Source: Gonatopus flavifemur (taxonomy: Eukaryota; Arthropoda; Insecta; Hymenoptera; Dryinidae). Taken from it: a DNA stretch of 64,000 nucleotides. Location: contig JAFFJZ010000091.1 in NCBI GenBank assembly GCA_018340375.1, positions 310,001-374,000 of the forward strand. The letters run 5' to 3'. Within the stretch, counting starts at the first letter, position 1, and each line of letters begins with the position of its first letter. Position numbers and translations under genes: made by a program. A model generated the notes under the pieces. It ran no database searches and was not told the origin of the DNA. It was given only the letters and a program-made list of their open reading frames with translations. Positions 32,105 through 43,965 of the stretch are shown here, piece after piece.

Positions 32105-33012
32105 GCTTGCCGAACGTCTGTGTTGAAATCTGCTTTGTGGTGGATCAAGTTCGCGATCTGGAATTCATTCTTGGACTGTTGTTTGGCACTATCACTCATA
32201 TGAATTATCTTCTTCAGCTTCTTGCCGTGAACCACAATTTCCGGAATTAGTAACATTTGAATGGCGTAAACAGCTTAAGTGTTGCGTTTGAGACTACCTG
32301 AACAAAAAACGTAAATTTGATGTTCCAGGTGGTCCCCTTCCTTATAATAGCAAATCCCCGGAAGAACTAGTCGTTGTTAAAGTGGGATGCTTGTGAAGCG
32401 TCTTGACAAACATCTGAGTAGTGTTCGGAGGAATCAAACATCACTACCATTTTTCCATCGCAGAGGTTCTGTTTCCTTTCTCTGATGAGAAGGCTCCGTT
32501 GTTTTGGAATGAAGGAATGAGGTTTGAGGATGTTCAATTTTTAGCTCAATTCGAATAAGAAATCGTCCGTGGTCATCAATTGAGTTTTTAAAGTAGAACG
32601 GTCCATCGAAGTCCAATTGGAAAACTGTACATGTGTAATAAATGTAGCCCGATCAACTCACCTATGTACGTCGTGAATTCTATCATCATTCGACTCATTT
32701 GACGTATTACAATCTTGCGATACGATTGAGGAACTTTTTTTTACACTTGTCATACACACCCTTGAACTTGGTGATAGATGAGGGAAATTCTCCATCCTTC
32801 GATATCTCCCTGAGATTTTTGCCGACATGAGTGAGTCTTTTGAAGAATTGGTGCTTCGATCTGTTCGATGTTTATCCTGCATGTTTGTTTGAACCAAGAC
32901 TTACTATTAACATTACACAAATATCACTACACGAGATATTGGAGACGTGAGAACGTACAACGCGAACGTAGGCAATGCAAAACATTCGACGTTCGCAAAT
33001 AGTGGTAACAAT
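32105..33012 (-). mobile_element. Unclassified transposon A, left inverted copy (deleted)
   Basis: This is the reverse complement of parts of 33056-34690 with the middle coding part missing. It keeps a start-region peptide (HLSPSSRVCMTS, 32658-32897), a stretch matching 34190-34400, and a catalytic-region piece (KKIIHMSDSAKQQSKNEF). It lies head-to-head with the right copy, separated by 43 bp near 33013-33055. The inner ends share AATAGTGGTAAC. Confidence 0.7.
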
Positions 33013-33055
33013 ATTGTCAATCTCTTCAACGAAAAAACATCAGTCGATAGAGATC

Positions 33056-35242
33056 GTTACCACTATTCGCAATCGTCGAATGTTTTGCATTGCATACGTT
33101 CGCGTTGTACGTTTCCACGTCTTCAATACTTTGTGTAGCAACATTTTTGTAATCCTGATAAGAAGTCTTGGTTCGAACAAACATGCAGGTTAAATATCGA
33201 ACAGATCGATGCATCAATCCTTTCAAAAGACCCAGTCATGTCGGCGAAAATCTCAGGAAAATATCGAAGGTTATGATGAAAAATTTCCCTCATCTATCAC
33301 CAAATTCAAGGGTGTGTATGACATGTGTAAAACAAAGTTCTTCAATCGTATCACAAGACTGTAATACGTCAAATGAGTCGGATAATATGGAAATCGACAA
33401 TCTCGGAAGTTCACCTGAAATTAATGTTGAATTGTCGGAGAATTCTGGTGGCGTTGTAGACAATTCTCGAACATCCAGAGAAATTGAACTGGAAGAGATG
33501 TTGGATGAGCTAAAACAGAAGTCTTCAAGTTTAGAAGGTAACGATCCATTAAGATTGAAAATACTCACTATAGCACCCTCGTCGTGGAGTGCGAGGAAAA
33601 TTGCGGAAGAATTTGATACCACACGCTATTTGGCAACGAAATCAAAAGATATAAAATCGACATCTGGAATTTTACCTGATACTATCGCAAAAGAAGGTGA
33701 CAGACTATCTGAAAAAACGAATGAAAGTGTTCATGAATTTCATAAAAGTGACAGTAACAGTCGAATAATGCCTGGAATGAAGGATGTTGTTTCTGTCAAT
33801 ATTGAAAGAGAGCGCAAACTGCAGCAAAAACGTCTGTTATTATTGAACTTGAGAGAGCTGTATATTATATTTAAACAGACACATCCAGACTATATCATGA
33901 GCTTCAGTGCGTTCACGAAGCTGAGACCGGAGAATTGTATTCTTCCAGGGGCTGCTGGCACACACAACGTTTGTGTTCGTGTGATACATGAAAACGTGAA
34001 ATTGATGTTAGAGGTCATCTACATTAAGAAGTTGACCAAGAATTCAGAACACTCTCTCCGGGACTACAAAGACTGTATTAACCAAATCATTTGTCAAGGA
34101 TCCCACCCAAGCTACTATCTGGACGGATGTGATCAGTGCCCAGTCGTTTCAAAATTCACGGCGTACCTACGTGAGTTGATGTAGGCTGCATTTATTACAC
34201 ATGTACAGTTTTCAAATTGGACTTTGACAGACCGTTCTACTTTACAAACTCAATTGATGACCACGGACGATTCCTTATCTGAATTGAGCAAAGAGTTGGA
34301 AATCCTCGAACCTCATTCCTTCATTTCAAAACAACAGAGCCTTTTTTTCCAAAGAAAAGAAACAGAGCCTCTGCGATGGAGGAGTGGTAGTAATGTTTGA
34401 TTTCTCCGAGAACTACTCATATAATTGTCAAGACGTTTCACAAGCATTCCACTTCAACAACGACGAGTGTACCGGCGATTTGCTTTTATAAGGAAGGGGA
34501 CCATGTGAAACATCAAAGTTACGTTTTTTGCTCAGATAGTCTCAAACACGACACTTCAGCTGTTTACGCCATTCAAACGTTACTGATTCTGAAAATTGTA
34601 GCTCACGTGAAAAAGCTCGAGAAGATAATTTATATTAGTGACGGTGCCAAACAGCATTTCAAAAATAAATTCCAGGACGCAAACTTGATTCACCGTGAAG
34701 CAGATTTGGACATAGAAGCCGAATGGCATTTTAGTGCAACCGCTTACGGTAAGGGTGCGTGCGATGGGATCGGTGCCACATTCAAACGAGAAGCATACAG
34801 GGCGAGTCTCACCGCCAAACTACAGGGTTCACTTCTGACCCCGAAGAGACTTTTCAGTTGGGCGGAAAATCATTTCACAAATATCGAAGTGATATGTTTC
34901 GACGAAACGTATCATGAGAGAATGGCCTGAAAACTGAACAAACGATCTTCAGATGCCAACCCGGTACCGAAGATTCTGCAAAATTATGGGTTCGTTGTAC
35001 TTCCCGACAATAAGGTGATAATTAAGAGGTATTCCAATGACGAGAATGGGCATGTATGGTGTTTGGATAAGAAGGACTGAGATAGTTGATGACAGCTAGT
35101 GTTCTTCTATCAAATGAATGGGAGAACTCATCGGCCCTTCCAAAGGCCACAAGATGTGCAAAGCCCGATCGCGCAACCTCCTCGTGGTGCACATTGGGTA
35201 ATGCGAATGCCGCCGGCTGTAGATTATAGTTGAGCTGGTAAC
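33056..35242 (+). mobile_element. Unclassified transposon A, right copy
   Basis: Starts at GTTACCACTATTCGC and probably ends at GAGCTGGTAAC near 35242, which would give short GTTACCA inverted ends. It holds a transposase-like protein in two main frames. Target duplication is unclear, because the left neighbour is the inverted copy and the right flank did not show an obvious match. Confidence 0.5.
33168..34930 (+). pseudogene. Transposase-like protein of unclassified family (copy A)
   Basis: The first frame (33168-34184) has a C-INPF...SRVCMTCVK zinc-binding N-terminus, WSARKIAEEFDTTRYLATK (helix-turn-helix-like), MPGMKDVVSVNIERERK, QKRLLLLNLRELYIIFKQ and CILPGAAGTHNVCVRVIHEN. After frame changes in 34185-34396 (a DFSENY motif is visible), the last frame (34397-34930) has KIIYISDGAKQHFKNKFQDA and EWHFSATAYGKGACDGIGAT. 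The same motifs occur in copies B and C. The family is widespread in animals as unnamed proteins. I do not recognise its superfamily. DFSENY, SDG and the GKG-x2-DG box are the likely catalytic region. Confidence 0.55.
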
Positions 35243-35321
35243 ATTGATTCTCTCCTCATATTAGCGCTTGACGTCACATTTTATTATGATGAGTTGTCAT
35301 GAGGTTTCATATCGGATTTTG

Positions 35322-35672
35322 GTGCAATTGGGAGAGTTCGATGTTTTAACCGCCATATTGGATCCGCCATTTGCAATTTCGGGAATATCACTTCATACAC
35401 GTAAATCAGTAGGCACACGACTATGGTCAGCAATGATAATAACGATTCGCAAAGCACTCTCCGTGCTCCTATATTGGATTTTAGTGGTTCTGACTCTGAC
35501 TCTTTCGCCTTTCAGCCGCCATATTAGCGAACTCGGGGCTCGAATCAAGAAACACCAGTCAGCATAGAAAAATAGAGAGTTCAATGAAAAGTTTGCATAT
35601 TTTCTCAGATTTTTATCCTCAAAAACAGAATGTGCAGGGGGAGTGGCTGATTTCACAAATAATGCCCCATAT
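35322..35672 (-). repeat. Repeat E, right copy (inverted to 26.7 kb)
   Basis: Reverse complement of 26664-26975 with an extra internal piece. Its outer edge (AATAATGCCCCATATATATA) runs into a TA microsatellite at 35670-35698. Inner edge near GGGAGAGTTCGATGTTTTAA. The two copies enclose about 8.3 kb containing hAT-like transposon 2 and transposon A. Confidence 0.7.
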
Positions 35673-36073
35673 ATATATATACATATATATATATATAAGA
35701 TATGAGGGGGAAAAACACGACCTTCTCAGCTGATAGAGTTATGTTGTTTGTAACTTAGGTCACGAGAAGATATTTTTTTTCTTAAATACATAGAGAGATG
35801 TTATTGGATTATTTTTTTTCCTTTTTCAAACCTGAATATATATATATAAGAAAAAAATATATGGTTGATGTAATTACGCTTCTTTTCATATCCAATAATT
35901 GTTTTTGCACAAGTCCCCTTCCTTCTACACGTAAAGACGCGTAAGTGGATCAAACTTGTGACGTGGTCGTCTAGCAGTCTACACTGAAAGGGTACAGCCG
36001 TCATGAGACAGACTGGTATCCTTAGCTCAGACGCGGGACCTGGGTGAAAGTGGGATCGTAGCCACCCGCCGAA

Positions 36074-36440
36074 CCTGCAAATGATAAAACTTTGTAATAT
36101 ACGTTGATGATAATAACATTGGAACGATACTTCTTACCTTGGAGCATTGCGAAAGCAATGCTGTTGATAATTGTTCCCTCGTTGGCACTGGTAAACAGTA
36201 TAAGGACAGTGCATCACCTCCACCGCGACCTTTTCCTTTTCAAATCTGTCAACATATTTAGAATTAGTAAAGGAAATTATTAGTGAGTATACAGATACCT
36301 GTGTTACCGGGAAGCCGAAACTGCATACGAAACCTGTAAATAAACATAGTCAAGTAAGTAAAAGATACAATATTTAGTATTAATGGAAGGAATCACCTGT
36401 TTGACGACCCCAGAAGCGTGGTCCGTCGTGGGCTCGAGAA
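36074..36440 (-). other. Cluster of spliced-exon signals (possible transcript 5' part)
   Basis: On the minus strand four exon-like blocks are bounded by good splice sites: one ending at 36397 with donor GTGATT, 36299-36333 (acceptor TTTACAG, donor GTATCT), 36138-36245 (acceptor GACAG, donor GTAAGAA) and one starting at 36074 (acceptor TTTGCAG). The region is richer in CG dinucleotides than its surroundings. No protein family was recognised. It could be a non-coding transcript or a gene's 5' end, with a short frame (MTAVPFQCRLLDD) from 36004 in the last block. Confidence 0.4.
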
Positions 36441-37284
36441 AAAAATATCGCGACACGATAAACACGTGAAAGACACTCGCGATATTCTTTTAAAACGTTA
36501 CTAATCAATCAGGGCTACGGATAACGCCCATTGTAACAGGTTGAAGCAATCTGCACCGCGAGGTGACAGATTGTAAACACGAAGATGGATCCGACCATCT
36601 TGATCGACCGAACGCAACGCGCATGAGCAAAAATAACACGGGTGCGAACGATAGTAGAAAAGGACACACCCATGCGAGAACTATCTTCAATGCAAGTCCG
36701 ATAGAGGGACACGTTTCCCATGAACGATAAGAAGTTCGTAGGGTTTAGGAGGCAATCAAGACGGCCCATTCTTCACTTCTCGCACCCAGCGAGCCTGATC
36801 AACATTACTGATCGTAAGTGCTTTTTTTTAAGTCGAGAAGGTCTGGTCCTTTCCAAGACCCAAAGTAACCATAGACCAGCGTTGAGGTTCCACCCAACAC
36901 AACCAAGCTGGTGGGTTGAATAGGAAAAGGGGGGAGAAGAACTTGGTTCCACCAGTTCTCGCTAGAATAGAGTCTGGTTAGGGAAGGGGGAAGGGAAGAG
37001 TACGGTACCACCTACTTTTTCTTAGGGGCAACGTACAGCTCATCGGGGAATACGTCGCAACGCCACATTCTCACGGCTACGACCTTAGGGAATTCTGTTA
37101 GGGCCAACCTCTCACGGCCAAGCATTCGCTAAAAGTCACTAGAGTCACTAGGCCCCTCTCTAATCGATTTAAAGTTTGTTTTATCCGCCTCACATGATTA
37201 ACGGTTAGTCGATGGTCTCATTGTGATCGAGCTCCGTCTGGGCCAATCAGAGAACATCTTTAATCACCGGTTCGTTTGGGTGAA
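36441..37284. other. CpG-containing stretch, no gene recognised
   Basis: Higher GC than average, with several GGTTCCACC-type repeats (36885-37010). May hold the promoter of the minus-strand spliced blocks or LTR-like sequence. No paired LTR was found. Confidence 0.3.
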
Positions 37285-37647
37285 TTAACGTCTCGCAATT
37301 TGAATTATTCCGGTCGATAATTGATCTACGTGTAGTCCAATCAAGTCGCGGGTACAGTAGAATGTCGAATTATCGGTACTTTCCGTTGGATCCGGTATGA
37401 TCCTGTCCAATAAACGTCGCGCGTTTCCCCAACTAAGTGTGCACACATTTAGGTTCGTTAGAAAGTCGACTGATAAGTTCCCGCATATCACTCCATGTTC
37501 TTTTATTATACTTATATTATAATTCGAGGTTGCTTTGTACATATTCATAGCTTCTTTGATCAATGTGGTGTACATTGCATCTAATAAAGATATTTGTTTA
37601 AAATTTATCTCAGTCTTGTTTAATAACCTGTGACCCGCGTTCCTCAA
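37285..37647 (-). CDS. Orphan 120-codon frame
   Basis: Open minus-strand frame beginning MRNAGHRLLNKTEINFKQIS with balanced amino-acid use and several cysteines (GVICGN, NVCTLSW, TFYCTRDL). No family recognised. It is not a shadow of another called gene. A purely chance frame of this size in AT-rich DNA is possible. Confidence 0.3.
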   Translation of the reverse strand: MRNAGHRLLNKTEINFKQISLLDAMYTTLIKEAMNMYKATSNYNISIIKEHGVICGNLSVDFLTNLNVCTLSWGNARRLLDRIIPDPTESTDNSTFYCTRDLIGLHVDQLSTGIIQIARR

Positions 37648-38239
37648 CCGATCATAATCGAACCCTGGTATCCGACGAGCCAGAGGCCTATACGAGGGAT
37701 AATCATTTCGTTATCGATATCGTCACATATCAACGCGTAAAGTCACTACGAAACGTCACAAACTCGTCAAAGGTGGATTCATGCTGCTTGAAATTGTATG
37801 GATTGAATCGCCGGGGGTTCGAGGACTGGAATGAAGAAAAATGTTTACTTTTCTCTTTTATATGCAGAAATGTTGTCATAGGTCTTGAATTTATAGGTTA
37901 TAAATACAAACCGAACGATACAGTGAATACTCAATTCTGATAATTCTGCAAATTATAATATTATAGCGTAGCTTAGTGTTCGAAATGAGTGGTGGAAAAT
38001 CGTTTTGTTTATTAACAATCGAGTGATTCCAAACCTGATCTTAGGTTATATAGTATTATAAAATTTAGTAAATGGTACTGGAAATTATTTTACCAATTTT
38101 TTCTTTCAGATCAAAGCAACTAATAATTCCTCTCAGTGTATGAAGAAAGGGAACATTATTTTATATGTTACATGATGCAATATGGATATATTTTTTTTGT
38201 GAAGAATAAAACTATCATGTTTGTTTTATAAATTCTGAT
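37648..38239. other. AT-rich stretch before the glycoprotein remnant
   Basis: No open frame or repeat of note. Would contain the upstream part of the viral insertion if it is longer, but nothing was recognised. Confidence 0.3.
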
Positions 38240-39781
38240 GCTAATTAATTTAATACCACCCTCCTAATAAATGGGATGTGAAATTACCGAATGACCATAG
38301 TATTATGGACCTCAAAGTGAACGACACAGTATCAAAAACGGTGACATTGGCAGGATCATTGGACGCAGAAGGAGGATGCTCAGGAGCATATTTTTCTGAC
38401 AGATACAAAAGTTTTGAGAAGGCGGTCATTAAGCAACAGTTCAAATTACATTGAGGAGTTATTTGGCGGAAATTCATTTGAACAGTAATAAAATTATATT
38501 GAATCCTGGTGTGAGATGTGATCTGAACGAGGGGAACTGTATTGACGAAAATGGAGGATATACCTACTGGAGCGTTACACCTGAATCATCATGCAAATTT
38601 GAACATTATAATGTACTCTTCGAAAGAATGGCTACTAAAATGAGAAATACATTATCACACCTTCATCCAGAAATTTACACCGTAACGAGTAAAGATATTA
38701 CGTTCGCACTCACTACACAAGGGAAAGGAACAATCTGTGGATATACACTATTGAGCACCGAACATCCCAAAGCATTTATATCAGAAACAAGGAAAGGAGC
38801 TACATTGACATCATTACTCGGAGTTAACCCAGACAACTTAGATATTTTCGCATATGTAAACGTGAAATTCGTATACCTCGAGACACACATCAGAAATCAA
38901 GTCAATTTATTGTATCAAGACGTCATTACGCAAAGATGTCTTTTGGAAAAACAAATTCTGAGACATGCCTCAATGTTAGCAACTCACGAACCTGATGAGT
39001 TTGCGAGAATTATCATGAAAAAACCCGGATACATGGCTGTCATTGCATCGGAAGTGGTACATGTACTACAGTGTATTCCCGTAGAAGTGAAGATCCGCCA
39101 TGCCGCTGAGTGCTATGGGGAATTGCCTGGAACAACACCTATTTTTTCAAACCAAGATCCAGAATCATGGTGAATAAAGGGATCGAAAAGGACTGTAATC
39201 CACTATTACCAGGAATGTGGGATTTGGAAGGAACTTGGATCACATGGCCAGCCTCGAAGCACACAACTTTTCGAACACAGCTATTGGGACCAATGACAAA
39301 TCCGACTTGGAAATATTTAACACCGACATCTTTAGCAAGTAGTGGAATATATGGAAATTTGGATCTAAAAGCATTGAGGGAGCACATTTTATTCCCAGCA
39401 GAGAAACCGGCATACTTGAACGCATTCATCAGAGGAGCTATTGGAAAAGTGTCTCAGACAAATGATATCAATCTGAGCAATTTCATCGATACCAACTTCG
39501 TGGGAAAAATGGTCACTAATGCACTCAGTAAATTTTGGTCCGGTTTCCTGATATTTGGACAATTCAGCAGTGCAGTATTTGCAGTAATCACTATCTTCGG
39601 AATCATAAAATACGTTATGAGTGTGGTGATCCATGGATACACCATTCATAGCGCATATGGATGTAGCAGTCATATTTTGGGAGCCTTTATTGACGCAAGT
39701 TTCTTGCTGTGCATTTTTTTGTGTTTCTTCTTTGTTTTTGCACTTCTTACAGTGCCAATTTTTCTGAAGAGTTCATTCTAG
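38240..39781 (+). pseudogene. Endogenous chuvirus-like glycoprotein remnant
   Basis: Three plus-strand frames carry consecutive pieces of a class III-type viral surface glycoprotein. The first (about 38290-38457) has GGCSGAYFSDRYKSF. The second (38451-39173) has VRCDLNEGNCIDENGGYTYW and conserved cysteines (SSCKFEHYNV, GTICGYTLL). The third (39110-39781) has NPLLPGMWDLEGTWITWP and hydrophobic segments at the end suited to a membrane anchor. The pattern matches glycoproteins of chuviruses, which are common as insect genome fossils and are sometimes carried by BEL/Pao elements. Breaks near 38455 and 39140 and a missing N-terminus make it inactive. No polymerase or nucleoprotein gene is adjacent. 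Confidence 0.6.
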
Positions 39782-41395
39782 GAGATAAATAATGTGAGTT
39801 TGAATCTCCTTCCTCCTCATAAACGATTCAAGCTCCAAGATCATTACATGTAATAAGTATGAGAATGGGGTAGGTATTTTACATGCAGAAATAACACGCA
39901 CAGAGGATACTCCAATGGTACGATTGTATGCACATCTACATGTATTGGATGGTATGCGTGAGTATGTCTTAGGTTCGGTAGGTCAACGGAACGGACATGA
40001 TCATAATAGTATAGACCCGCTGACAACGTTTGACGAGTTACCTCTTATGATTCTTGTACTCCTAATACTTTCTTTCTAATTGAAAGTTATTTCTCTTAGT
40101 TTTTAATTATGATCAACAACAATTTCACATAATTTTATTTTACAGGGTAATCTCTCTTCAATATTCTATCATTGCATGAAAATTCCAATCTTCTTAAGAC
40201 ATAATTAGATATCTGCATGAGGTAAGGGGTCATCTATAGAGGTAATCACCTGTATGGTAATCATCGTGGGGAATTGGAATGATGGGTAGCATGTTGCAAT
40301 TTCATTATATTTCTACAGGCTTATATAAGTTTCATCACGTTACTCTGTAAAGAGGGGAGGAAATCTAATCGAATCGGATGAAAGAAGCGAGTCCAAATGA
40401 CACCTTTTTCGGAAGCATTTTGAAGGAATATTTGATCGATTGTAATCAATCACAAAATTATAACTCATGATTTATCAGTCTAGAACCATCTCACGTGTTC
40501 TGAAATTAATCAAATATTCTATTTACGATGCAAGTATGCCATTCATTGCAATTGACAGTTTTTACAGGGTAGCAATAATTAATAATGATAGTTATAAGGA
40601 TATTCATGGAAATCCCATATCATTGAATTTGAATAGGAATGATTGAAATGTTTGTTGCATTGTATGCAAGTACAGTGTCATTTTTTTTGTAGTGCATGGT
40701 TTAAAGCAGAATGAATTCGAGTTTAATCATGTGTAAATTTTCATAATTAGATGATTTTTATTCTATGAATTGGTATTATTGTAATGTAGATTCAGGTTGT
40801 ATGGGAGAATACTCTGATTTGATATAATACATTTTTTACGTAACTGATTTTCTACGATTCTTGGTTAGACAGCGGGCCTCTTGAGAAAAAAAATTTTCCA
40901 TTGTTCATAGCATGGATCCCATGGACAGCGATTTCTTATTCGAAATGTTCCCAAAACAAACTTCCTTTGATAATAGGAGGATTCATTATATACTGAAACT
41001 TGAGGAATATTCCTCAGGATCCAACATTGGTGGCATGGTCTTGGCGTCGGACGGTAGATAACCGACGTTGTGTTTATGTTTTACATGAACAATACATATG
41101 TTCTCACAATGAGAATTGAGTCACGATGATTCAGAAGCTGTGTGTGAGAACCATACAAAAGAGAGGGGTGTTGAAAACCCCTTCGACCAACGTTCTTCAA
41201 GATTGACCAATGATCCCGCCTATGGTCTTTGCGACATATGGAATATATGTGCAAGGAGATGACGAAGGCGAGGCCACTGACCTATTCACGGAGGATGATT
41301 CGTCAATGCCTCCCACTATGGAAGAAAATCAAAGTCAGTAGGATCATTACTAGTTTCTAATTAGTGGATTACCCCACTGATTGACCAAGATCGGC
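39782..41395. other. Intergenic AT-rich stretch
   Basis: No gene, RNA gene or clear repeat seen on either strand. Longest frames are about 60 codons with no domain. Confidence 0.4.
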
Positions 41396-41780
41396 GAAAT
41401 TGGGGGTGAACCGAGGTTACCACCATGGGATGGATGAAAAAACCTCAGAGTCGGCTTCCATCTTCAACCCTCGAGTTCAAAAAGAAAATTCAGAGTCCAC
41501 TTCCATCCGCGATTCTCGTGAAACGGGAAGGAAACCCAAAGTGCTTATCCGCGATTCTCGAAGGAATCAAAGTGTTCACTGATTGTTTCAAAGGAATAGA
41601 GGCTATTATTTTTACCTTGAAAAAAAGACAATTGTGTGTGGGTGTATGAGTGTGAAACCAGACTGTCACGAGCGAAATGGAGGCTTTCAAAGCGGCAGCC
41701 AAGCTAATAATAGTTTCACTTTGAATTCCAAAATTCGTATTCAAAGTTCAACCGGTCGCGCGCTCGAAAAGGCGTAAAAG
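41396..41780 (+). repeat. Short direct repeats, ~45-bp units
   Basis: CAGAGTCGGCTTCCATC and CAGAGTCCACTTCCATC head similar units, and CCGCGATTCTCG occurs twice (41507, 41552). A 74-codon frame crosses them but shows no domain. The array is short and degenerate. Confidence 0.35.
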
Positions 41781-42396
41781 TATCGTCTGAGCTGTAACAT
41801 TCAACGTCAAAAAAAAAATCCGAGTTTCAAAAAACAAAAAATACCAGACGATAGGTCTTGAGAAATCGACCCTAATCTCCGTTGAAGATTTTTTTCTGTG
41901 ACCAATAATTCCTCAGTGAAAAAATAAAAACTGCAAGTATTTTTGGTCTGAGAATCGAAGTTTTTCAATGTCAAACTTGCTCTCACTTTTGTATTTTTCA
42001 ACATTTTGGAACGAATCTCATCAATTCTTGTCCGTGAGACTTAGCGAAAGACGATGATGTTCAAAAACTTTGTAAGAAATCATTGGAAATTATTGATTTT
42101 TTAATCCAAAGTTGAGATCATGTTTTTCGAACTTCTTATTGAAGAAGTGATGAACGAAGTTCAAGCAGGAGAAAACTTCCAGCGACAAAATTGTTCACTA
42201 GTGTATGGACTAACTTTCTGGGAAATTTCAGATCGGTTAAGCTATTGGTTTGGGAAATACAGCTATTTATTTATAAGCGCGCAACTCATATTCTTTGTTA
42301 TTTCTACATAGTTCTCGGGTTAAACGTACAAGGCTGTGTGATTAATAATTTGGGTTTTTAGGATAACGTTCCAAATATTGTCCAAGATTTGATAAA
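41781..42396. other. No gene seen
   Basis: AT-rich with short open frames only. Nothing assigned. Confidence 0.35.
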
Positions 42397-43010
42397 AACC
42401 CGTATGGAAATATTTTGCTGAAAACTGCCCACTCAACTCTGAATAATCTCTGAAGAACGCTGCATTTTCTTTGTAAATCTCTGAAAACCTCTGAAATTTT
42501 GATGAAAAATCTAATATTTTTGGAACATCAGGTACAGACTTCTCTTAGACTTCCTTAGAGTTCCTCAGATTGTTTTCAGACAAATAGCAACCGAATCGCA
42601 CTCTGACAAAACTCTGACAAAGCTGTGAGAAATTTCTGACTATCCAGAATTTTCAAAATCCTACAAATATATCCATAATTTTCATTTAAATATCATACGT
42701 GAAAAAGTGTTCGGAAATGAAGAAAAATTTCCTCCATAGTCAGAGAAGTGTGGGAAATTCCTCAAAGTTTTGTCAGAATCTTTTCAGAGTACAATTCAGT
42801 CCTTATTTGTCTGAAAAAGATCTTAGAAACTCTGGAAAGAGTCTGAAACAAGTCTGTACAAAATGTTCCAAAAATATTAGAATTTTCATCAAAATTCCAG
42901 AGTTTTTCAGAGTTCCGCAGAGTTTTACAGAGAAAATGCAGCATTTCTCAGTGATCATTCAGAATTTTCCGAACATTTTTCAGCAAAATAATTCCATACG
43001 AAAACCTACT
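42397..43010. mobile_element. 614-bp palindromic MITE rich in CTCTGA/TCAGAG
   Basis: The outer ends are CGTATGGAAATATTTTGCTG and CAGCAAAATAATTCCATACG, and the two ~290-bp arms are inverted copies around a centre near 42690. Many TCAGAG/CTCTGA motifs occur in both arms. No coding. A related TCAGA-rich stretch lies at 61120-61290. Target duplication not identified. Confidence 0.65.
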
Positions 43011-43528
43011 TGATGTCGAAGGAAATCGTACTTCAAAATTCATGAGGTCTCAGAAGGGACCTAAGCCCACAAGATGACATGTGTTTTGTCGTTCCCTATT
43101 GGGTATTCATTGTCCATACTGCATTTCATCATGAGTTTACATATATATATATTTCATTGTGTGATTTTGCCAAAGGGCTATGAAATAAACAGTTTCTTTG
43201 TTTTTCTCAAAACTATGAAAATGTGACTTATGTTCTTGTTAACAATTACCCGTTCATTCAGGATAATTATATTGTGAGGATCTCGTAACCATAGACCATG
43301 GCCCTCTCTCTTTTTCATGTACGGCATGAAGAAGTGATGAGAGACAATGCTGAACTAAATGTGTGAATAACATCAACAATATGTTTCTCATTATCACAGT
43401 TTATTATTGATTATTATAACTTCACAAAAATAACATGACTATTTAACCTCTTCTGTACTATAAATGTTATGAATTGTATATTAATTCTCATAAATATAAA
43501 ACTTTTACTTCTCATATAATTTGTGTAC
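43011..43528. other. Downstream flank of the YqaJ gene
   Basis: No gene seen. A short TA microsatellite lies at 43141-43150. Possible polyadenylation signal AATAAA-type sequences near 43480 in reverse orientation are not distinctive. Confidence 0.3.
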
Positions 43529-43965
43529 TTATTCATTGAATATAGCATTATATCTTTCATATAAATGTTCATCCAGAATTACTACTTTGAAATGCTTATC
43601 ATAAAAGTGTCTCAAACGTTCAACCATCAATTCAATCATTTGGTTATCACGCCCAATGGTTATCTCAACAGTTTCAATTGTAGTATATACTGAAAATTTC
43701 GCCACATATCTTCCAGTGGCAACAACTGACCGTGTATTTGGTAATAGTACATATGATTTTTTCTGAGTCTTAAATTATTGTTCTCATCTCGGTATAAGTA
43801 CGGTATTGTTTTCTCTGTAGTTTTCTCTAATCTACGAGAATATGGAATTTTACTTCTACAATGGTATCATTGCCAATGAGACCATCTGGGGAAGCTCCTG
43901 AAAAAGGGTGAGTTTGACTCACAAAAAAACCACACTCTTCTATTTTCACTCCAGTACTTTCATAT
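43529..43965 (-). pseudogene. YqaJ-type nuclease gene, 3' part (after insertion)
   Basis: Reads [20 protein letters not shown], then [13 protein letters not shown], which is the SPDGL...(I/V)E(V/I)K catalytic box of YqaJ/lambda-exonuclease-like enzymes. A frameshift after VEVK leads to [40 protein letters not shown] and a C-terminus ending at TAA 43529-43531. A small deletion lies near 43750. This is the end of the gene whose first half lies at 53511-54925. Confidence 0.7.
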
